Shown here one piece after another: positions 58,166 to 64,000 of a stretch of DNA of 64,000 nucleotides (position 1 is its first letter; the number at the start of each line of letters is the position of its first letter). Position numbers and translations under genes: made by a program. The stretch covers positions 228,798-292,797 of the forward strand of contig JAGFNQ010002319.1 in the NCBI GenBank assembly GCA_024364735.1, read 5' to 3'. The notes beneath the pieces were generated by a model that made no database searches, had not been told where the DNA came from, and saw nothing but the letters and a program-made list of their open reading frames with translations. The DNA comes from Boesenbergia rotunda. Its lineage: Eukaryota; Streptophyta; Magnoliopsida; Zingiberales; Zingiberaceae.

Positions 58166-59312
58166 ATCAGAGTAATCCATAAGCATCCACACTGATGAGC
58201 CTCATTGTCAGGTACAAATGCCTTGCCAAAAGCTGGTGAAGTGATGCTGTTCTTGAGCATGCCAATGTGGACATATGGTTCGCAATCAGGTTCAGTGGGA
58301 GTAGGTGATTGCCCTTCTAATCTGCTACTGCTTAGTTCCCGATGGCAACAAGAGGTAGTAATCCTGCATTGTTTACAAGCTATTTAAGTTATTTATCAAA
58401 TAGATTGACTTACAAGTGATGTCGTAGTGTAGTCATTACTTGCTAAATTTGGCAGATTCAAGACTTCTTCCTCTCATCTTACCTGCAAGATGAACTTCAA
58501 ATTTGTTACCTCTTCCTTCTGGATTACTTGCTAAATTCACATTGTCTATCTTTTTTGATTTGTCATAAAACAGGAACGCATGCCCAAGCCATTACCATGC
58601 CCTTCTCTCCTCACCAAATGAGATGATCACTGTTAAGATTATCGAGACTTCAGTAGTTAATCAGTTACATCGTCAGAGGATAAACAACTCCATTGGTGAT
58701 TCGGATCAAATTTATCTGTTATTATTTTGGTACGAATACCACTGATGTCCAATACATTGCGAAATATAAAACAGAGGAAAATGAGCATTTTGGGGGCGTG
58801 CTACCGCTTCGACCTTATCTCTGAGATGGACTGAGACTTCTGCGGGTTCGAATTGTCTGACTGGAAGAGGAGGCCGTGGTGGATCTGCTCGGAGGGCCGC
58901 CATGGCAGCCGCTGAAACCATGGGCGAGATCTGAGCCTCCCACTTTTTCCTTTTTTTCAAACCTAATTTTTCTTTCACTTGGGGCTTCAAATGAAGTAAT
59001 ATCGCGCATCTCACCTGACAAGAGAGTTATGTATTTTGTCGGATCTTGAAACTGTGCTGTTATCAACCAAAGGGGGAAAAACATAAGAATCATCAGCAAT
59101 GAAAACATTAGAGAACCATTCGCAAGCAGAAGAAGACTGTTGGGAAGACGAAAGGTTAAAAAAAGAGTAAGAGCTAAAATGAAGAAAATAAAAAGGAAAC
59201 GAACGTGTGTACAAAAAGATTTTCCAGCAAAGAGGAGGCTCAGGCACGCCCATGATACTGTCTACTTTCCGATCCAAGCGACGGTTGCCTACCAAAACGC
59301 AGGCCATCCATG

Positions 59313-59314
<2 letters not shown>
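58166..59314. other. Region upstream of the phytyltransferase pseudogene, no gene recognised
   Basis: At 58800-59010 a GC-richer minus-strand open frame (MVSAAAMAALRADPPRPPLP...) resembles a plastid or mitochondrial leader exon, but it joins to nothing recognisable and may be a remnant first exon of the pseudogene or of another gene. The rest is AT-rich. Confidence 0.4.
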
Positions 59315-59367
<53 letters not shown>

Positions 59368-59410
59368 CAGAGCAGAGAGGGAACATCGGTTTAGGGTTTA
59401 GGGTTTAGGG
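59315..59410. repeat. (GT)n-(GA)n microsatellite followed by telomere-like TTTAGGG repeats
   Basis: A GT run (59315-59342) passes directly into a GA run (59343-59367). Then, at 59390-59410, three copies of TTTAGGG, the plant telomeric unit, stand in tandem. On the minus strand this is a telobox (AAACCCTA), a promoter element in plant translation and cell-cycle genes. Confidence 0.95.
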
Positions 59411-59870
59411 ACCATCGGTTCAGTGAAAATACAACGGGCAAGCTCATCATCGCCTTAGTCGACAAAGAATGACACAGATATAAGAAGATACAGCAACGAA
59501 AGAACCGCAAGACAGTAAACTCTAAAACCAGCGAAAATCGTGAAAAGAACTCACAAAAACACAAACTTGGAGAAGTTAAAAGTACGATCCACGCAAGAAA
59601 AAGATAGTAAACACCAGATCTATGATCCGAGTTGAAGTAGAGAACATGTTGCAAGTCGAGAAAGGCTCAGATTCTACTTTTCTCGAACACGAAGCTTCCG
59701 GCGAGCTTCCCTCACTTTTCCCACCCCGAACCGATCGGAAGAGTTAGGCCCAGCCGCAGCGTGGCAACGCAGATCCGCCGAAATCCTGCCATTTCCGATC
59801 GGAAGCTAGGGCTTCCAAGGGAGGAGGTCGTCGATGACGGTTCAAGGCCGTCGTTGAGCACCACCATTCT

Positions 59871-60002
59871 TCACCGTCGCCTCAAGCATCGATGCAAAAA
59901 AGGTTGAACCGCCATCTTAGCGGCTCCCTGGTCCCGGCTGGGATCAAGGAGTCGCTAAGATGAGGATTCCATCTTTTTCATCGATGCTTGAGGCGACGGT
60001 GA
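59871..60002. repeat. About 131-bp near-perfect hairpin
   Basis: The left arm 59871-59935 and right arm 59940-60002 are inverted copies around a 4-nt loop (ggct). The outer 24 bp match perfectly (tcaccgtcgcctcaagcatc and 4 more). A mismatched middle of about 18 nt follows, then a second perfect block (catcttagcg) and a loop-proximal block with G-U-type and C/A differences. A short (GAGT)n run follows at 60002-60023. It could be a MITE, an inverted duplication or a microRNA-type precursor; no target duplication was found. Confidence 0.85.
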
Positions 60003-60426
60003 GTGAGTGAGTGAGTGAGTGAGGGGCAACCATCCTTCCTTCCGGTTCTCGATCTTAAACATTCCAAATCGGGCCGCTTCGATGGACTTAATTAGGCCAA
60101 AGCCCAAGTCAAGCGTATGCTCGAGTCCGATAAATTAAACACAATATCCCCTTCCATCAAATAAAATTATAAAATTAAATTTAAAAGTTGGTAAAAAAAA
60201 TCAAATAAAATACTTAAAATATTCTTATTCAAAGAGAAATATAATGATTAACGAAGAAGGTTCCTCGAGATCACCTCCCACCAAATTCGGCTTTGTCGTT
60301 CCCACGAACACCAACAACTGCATGGGGAAGCTCGTCCCCATCGAACCCTAACCCTATTCCCAATTCCTCCCCCACATCTCGTCGATCTTGATCGGATCTC
60401 GCAGATCCTGCTCCTCCTCCCCACTC
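60003..60426 (+). promoter_or_regulatory. Upstream region and leader of the DOMON-b561 gene
   Basis: It holds a (GAGT)n run, an AT-rich block (about 60130-60250), then a C-rich leader with CCCTAACCC at 60346-60354. A TATA box was not located with confidence. Confidence 0.35.
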
Positions 60427-63162
60427 ATGGATTCTCCCCTAATCCTATTCCTCCTGCTCTTCCTCCTCGCCGGCGCTGCTGCCTCTTCCGCTGACGAATG
60501 CGGAGCCCGCAATATCACAATCGCCGGCTTCGAGGCCGACCTCGCCATGGTGCAGCACCAGGTCCGCGGCGTCGTCCGGATCGTCGACGCCTGTTCCTTC
60601 TCCGTCCGCGCCTTCGACATGCTCGCCGGCTCCGGCCAGGTCCGGTGGTGGGGCGCCGCAGGGGACGACTTCGTTAATCTCACGCTCGGGTCTCCGATCT
60701 CCGACATGTACCTCAACCGAACCTACCGCAACGAGTCGCTCGCTGTCAGGCTGTCCAGCAACGTCTCCTGGGACCGGATCGCGGTCCTCGCCATCTGGGA
60801 TGAGTCCACCGCATCGGATTTTGGCCATGTCGCCCTTGTGAACTTCTCCGAGAATGAGACTGACTCCGACTTGGCTCCAAGCCCGAACCTTTCCCCGGCC
60901 CCTGCGCCAGCTCCTGGTTCTCGGGTCGAGATGATTAAGAACAAGAGCCGGATCCACCGCCAGCTGACCATGTTCGACAAGTGCCTAACGTTATCCCCCA
61001 GATTTAGACTTCGGTGGACACTGTACCCTGAGTCGGACTCCGTCGAGATCGGTCTGGAAGCAGCTGTTGGCTCGGAATACTATATGAGCTTCGGGTGGGC
61101 GAAGCCTAGTTCGCCATCACATATGCTCAATGCAGATGTTACGGTCAGTGGATTTACTGAAGAAGGTATGCCCTTTGCTGAAGATTACTATATTACACAA
61201 GTTAGCGAGTGCCTTCTTAGCAAGGATGGCAAGGTTGAAGGTGTTTGCCCTGATACAATCTATGAAGGATCGGATCCAGTTGGACTTGTTAACAATACTG
61301 AGTTGATTTACGGTCACCGGAGAGATGGAGTGGCCTTTGTCCGGTACAAGCGTCCCCTAGCCTCTGTAGACGAGAAGTATGATGTGCCGGTGGATATCAC
61401 TGGGAACATGACTGTGATTTGGGCATTAGGTCTGTTGAGGCCACCAGATTCTCTCAGACCTTACTATCTTCCTCAGAATCATGGTGGTCCACAAGAAACA
61501 TCTTACAATTATCTCAGATTGAATTTATCTGAGGAGGTGGACGATTGCTTTGGACCTCTGGATGCTGAAGATAAGGAGGATCAAGATCTTATCATCGCTG
61601 ATGCAAAAACACCGCTTGTTGTTACGTCAGGGCCAGCATTGCATTACCCAAATCCTCCGAATCCTTCGAAAGTGCTTTATATCAACAAGAAGGAAGCTCC
61701 ATTGCTGAGAGTAGAAAGGGGTGTGCCGGTTACTTTCTCAATCGAAGCTGGTCATGATGTGGCTCTTTACATCACTTCCAGTCCCATTGGTGGTAATGCA
61801 ACACTGCATAATATGACTGAGGTTGTCTATGCCGGGGGGCCTCAGTTTGAGGGTGTCCCAGCCAGTCCAACCGAGTTGAAATGGGCACCTGATCGAAATA
61901 CACCAGATCAAGTTTACTACCACTCCTTGTTTGAGCAGAAAATGGGCTGGAAAGTTCAGGTAGTTGATGGTGGTATTTCAGACATGTATAATAACAATGT
62001 TCTATTAGATGATCAACAGGTTTCCCTTTATTGGACTTTATCTAAAGGCTCAATATCTGTTGCTGCTCGTGGTGAGAAGAAAAGTGGATATGTTGCGATT
62101 GGATTTGGAAGCGGAATGATGAACAGCTACGTGTATGTTGGTTGGGTTGATTCCAATGGCACAGGCCATGTAAACACTTATTGGATTGATGAAAAAAATG
62201 CAATGGGTGTGCACCCAACGTCCGAAAATTTGACCTTCGTCGGGTGCAGTCAAGAAAATGGAATAATAACATTTGAGTTCACTCGTCCTCTATCTCCTTC
62301 ATGTAATGGCAAGATAGAGTGCAAGAATATCATCGATCCAACTACTCCTTTAAAAGTTATTTGGGCCATGGGCGCCCGTTGGTCAGAGGATAATCTAAGT
62401 GAAAAGAATATGCATTCTGCTACAAGCAACCGGCCAGTCCGAGTTCTTTTGTTGAAAGGGTCTGCCGAGGCAGAACAAGATCTGCGCCCTGTATTGGCTG
62501 TTCATGGCTTCATGATGTTTGTGGCTTGGGGCATGCTGCTTCCTGGGGGAATATTGGCTGCAAGGTACTTGAAGCACATAAAGGGCGATGTCTGGTACCG
62601 GCTACATGTCTATTTGCAGTACTCAGGAATCGCTATTATGTTACTTGGTCTTCTGTTTGCAGCTGCTGAGCTTCGCGGTTTTTATGTAAGTATAGTGCAT
62701 GTGAAATTTGGTGTAGCTGCGATCGTCTTGGCATGTGCCCAGCCAATAAATGCATATCTACGCCCCCAAAAACCAGCAGATGAAGAGATAGTGTCTTCCA
62801 AAAGGATAATTTGGGAATACTGTCATGTAATCACAGGGAGGTCTGCTGTCGTAGTCGGAATTGCTGCACTAATCAGTGGAATGAAGCATTTGGCACATCG
62901 ATACGGCAGCGAGAATGTTCAAGGTCTTACGTGGGCATTAATATCATGGGTTCTGGCACTTGCACTTTTAGTTATGTACTTGGAGTGTTCAAAGGTTAAG
63001 CAAAGACAAAATGATAGGAGCTCTTTAAGAGGTGAGTGGGTGCTGGGAAACAGTGATGAAGATGATTCGGTAGATTTATTGTATCGCGACAGAGCTGCTG
63101 TTAAATCAGAACCCCAATCATCGTTAACAATGGAAGTGCAACTGGAACCTCTTAGCAGATAG
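60427..63162 (+). CDS. DM13-DOMON-cytochrome b561 membrane protein (At5g54830-like)
   Basis: Such proteins are predicted trans-membrane electron carriers of the plasma membrane, using ascorbate inside and a heme-binding DOMON outside. The start at 60427 gives 911 residues and a clear signal peptide (SPLILFLLLFLLAGAAASSA). Domains: DM13 at about 25-140 (GFEADLAMVQHQVRGVVRIV, RWWGA), DOMON 1 at about 180-330 (WTLYPESDSVEIGLEA, MSFGWA), a second DM13-like/DOMON region at about 420-650 (YWTLSKGSISVAARGEKKSG, WVDSNGTGHVNTYWI). Cytochrome b561 spans about 685-860, with four heme-ligand His at 693 (AVHGFMMF), 727 (YRLHVYLQY), 758 (IVHVKFG) and 800 (EYCHVITGR), and five to six hydrophobic helices. 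Many N-glycosylation sequons lie in the outer part. There is no intron and no lesion. The length matches the Arabidopsis protein (about 900). The substrate cannot be read from sequence. Confidence 0.95.
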   Translation: MDSPLILFLLLFLLAGAAASSADECGARNITIAGFEADLAMVQHQVRGVVRIVDACSFSVRAFDMLAGSGQVRWWGAAGDDFVNLTLGSPISDMYLNRTYRNESLAVRLSSNVSWDRIAVLAIWDESTASDFGHVALVNFSENETDSDLAPSPNLSPAPAPAPGSRVEMIKNKSRIHRQLTMFDKCLTLSPRFRLRWTLYPESDSVEIGLEAAVGSEYYMSFGWAKPSSPSHMLNADVTVSGFTEEGMPFAEDYYITQVSECLLSKDGKVEGVCPDTIYEGSDPVGLVNNTELIYGHRRDGVAFVRYKRPLASVDEKYDVPVDITGNMTVIWALGLLRPPDSLRPYYLPQNHGGPQETSYNYLRLNLSEEVDDCFGPLDAEDKEDQDLIIADAKTPLVVTSGPALHYPNPPNPSKVLYINKKEAPLLRVERGVPVTFSIEAGHDVALYITSSPIGGNATLHNMTEVVYAGGPQFEGVPASPTELKWAPDRNTPDQVYYHSLFEQKMGWKVQVVDGGISDMYNNNVLLDDQQVSLYWTLSKGSISVAARGEKKSGYVAIGFGSGMMNSYVYVGWVDSNGTGHVNTYWIDEKNAMGVHPTSENLTFVGCSQENGIITFEFTRPLSPSCNGKIECKNIIDPTTPLKVIWAMGARWSEDNLSEKNMHSATSNRPVRVLLLKGSAEAEQDLRPVLAVHGFMMFVAWGMLLPGGILAARYLKHIKGDVWYRLHVYLQYSGIAIMLLGLLFAAAELRGFYVSIVHVKFGVAAIVLACAQPINAYLRPQKPADEEIVSSKRIIWEYCHVITGRSAVVVGIAALISGMKHLAHRYGSENVQGLTWALISWVLALALLVMYLECSKVKQRQNDRSSLRGEWVLGNSDEDDSVDLLYRDRAAVKSEPQSSLTMEVQLEPLSR

Positions 63163-63680
63163 AATGCAATTTTATACACAAAAAATACAGTATACTTCAG
63201 CCATGATTTTTAATGTATAGAGAGAAGAGGGAGCCATGGTGATTATTCATTTTATGTAAAGACATCTTGCCACAGCTTACTGAACAGGTTAGAAATGATT
63301 ATTACTGTTCCTTGTATTGCTGTTTTTATTATGTATGCAATGTGAAACTGATTCATGCTTGTATACAAATTTTGAAATGATACTGGTCTTTGTCACTTCA
63401 TCAAGTTCTCAGAATTCACCAGGCTAATCATTTTGGCTTAGAGATTTCAAATGCTCTCGTGAAAGTTTCTCTATATTTTGCGACCATAGCTGAAATGCTT
63501 GTGAAGTTGTTGAAAGGAGAATGACAGCACATTTTTCTCAACAAACCAAGGAAAATGATATCTGCAACAATAGGATATCGAAACAAACATGGCCTAGAAC
63601 TTTATTTACAAAATAACCAAACGAAAGCAAGTATGAATGGTGTAGATTGAATCAGAGTAGCGACGACTCCTTTCAAATAT
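63163..63680. other. Convergent 3' region
   Basis: AT-rich DNA holding the 3' UTRs of the two convergent genes (DOMON-b561 on plus, glycosylase on minus). No gene seen. Confidence 0.6.
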
Positions 63681-63998
63681 CTAACAAATGCTCAGTTCAT
63701 CCATACCTATCGATAATTCTAAATCTATTTCTCCCACCATTTCCACACTGTCACTAGTCTTCTCTTCCACCTTGCTGTTTATCTTTATTGTACCCTCATC
63801 GGTTTTATCAACACTCGGCGATGCAGCTGCTATGCATTCCTCGAAGCGGAAGCAGCTGACAACATGGTCGTTTGTCAACCCCGCGGCCTGCATGAAGGCG
63901 TATATGACTGTCGGGCTCACACTTCGCAAGCCCCTTCTAACCAGGTCTTTGCTGATCACGTCGCTTTAGAAGTCTTGACAGGAACGTGTCGTTGGTAG
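63681..63998 (-). CDS. DNA-3-methyladenine glycosylase I family, C-terminal part (runs off window)
   Basis: The enzyme excises 3-methyladenine from alkylated DNA in nuclear or organellar base-excision repair. The minus-strand frame holds VISKDLVRRGLRSVSPTVIY, AFMQAAGLTNDHVVSCFRF, the C-terminal core of the Tag family. H and C in NDHVVSC correspond to the zinc-binding His and Cys of E. coli Tag. A plant-typical acidic tail follows, ending ELSIC at TAG 63681. Near 63961 the upstream codons (VPVKTSKA) are in another frame from VISKDL: one base seems missing where the family reads KAD-VISKD. That would end translation early unless it is a sequence error or an unusual splice. The 5' exons lie beyond 64000. 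Confidence 0.82.
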
Positions 63999-64000
63999 CG

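Noticed and set aside
58712..59014. Minus-strand frame with MAALRADPPRPPLP as the transit-peptide exon of the phytyltransferase
   Set aside because: Position is suggestive, but no splice-consistent link to the next exon and no family similarity could be shown.
60388..60426. Upstream extension of the DOMON-b561 protein by 13 codons
   Set aside because: The first codon there is TTG, not ATG. The ATG at 60427 directly begins a good signal peptide.
60445..60957. 170-residue minus-strand open frame opposite the DOMON-b561 gene
   Set aside because: Shadow of the GC-rich 5' coding region; no recognisable motif and no separate start context.

Overview
This is plant nuclear DNA, most likely from a non-grass monocot. 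Supporting signs are intron-containing genes with plant homologues, an Au-type SINE, Ty1/copia (including Sirevirus) and L1-type elements, and strongly GC-rich 5' halves of coding regions in the PPR and DOMON/b561 genes, as is common in monocots. Gene-bearing DNA lies at the two ends (about 1-7 kb and 51.7-64 kb). The middle (about 7-51 kb) is mostly transposable elements, many nested.

Left end: the last exon of an unidentified plus-strand gene (306-403); an intact Au SINE with a perfect 15-bp target duplication (720-886); and the last four exons of a cation-chloride cotransporter of the CCC1/SLC12 type on the minus strand (3462-6870). Its upstream intron holds a long-TIR Mutator-like element (7013-7956) and probably a second small element. 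A single N at 8540 is followed directly by mid-integrase sequence of a Sirevirus (8541-16088), so that point looks like an assembly join. The Sirevirus remnant has pol, a spliced envelope-like third gene, several polypurine tracts and one 2-kb LTR with a 78-bp minisatellite and dense GATCGGTC hairpins.

Middle: a decayed PARP-type fragment (about 19.8-20.4 kb), then a three-element nest. A copia element (element 1, 21773 to about 42337) carries an antisense tRNA-Val-like sequence just inside its left LTR and has lost its reverse transcriptase region. It was invaded by a gag-only Sirevirus derivative with 2.3-kb LTRs (element 2, 25349-32380, TSD atata) and by a nearly full-length copia element (element 3, 32508-41138, TSD gatag). 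A CACTA terminus, a decayed L1-type LINE with RNase H (about 43.0-49.7 kb) and two LTR fragments follow.

Right end: a small GRF-zinc-finger gene with a probable frameshift (minus), an intronless mitochondrial-type PPR gene (53495-55471, plus), a homogentisate phytyltransferase (VTE2/HPT-like) pseudogene (minus, 55882 to about 58165), a 131-bp near-perfect hairpin (59871-60002), an intronless DM13-DOMON-cytochrome b561 membrane protein gene (60427-63162, plus), and the 3' end of a DNA-3-methyladenine glycosylase gene (minus, running off the window).

The most unusual material is the Sirevirus LTR architecture (minisatellite plus long arrays of inverted GATCGGTC/GACCGATC repeats, seen at five places), the spliced third gene, the tRNA-Val-like sequence beside an LTR, and the 131-bp hairpin. 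All calls are by reading the sequence; no searches or alignments were run.
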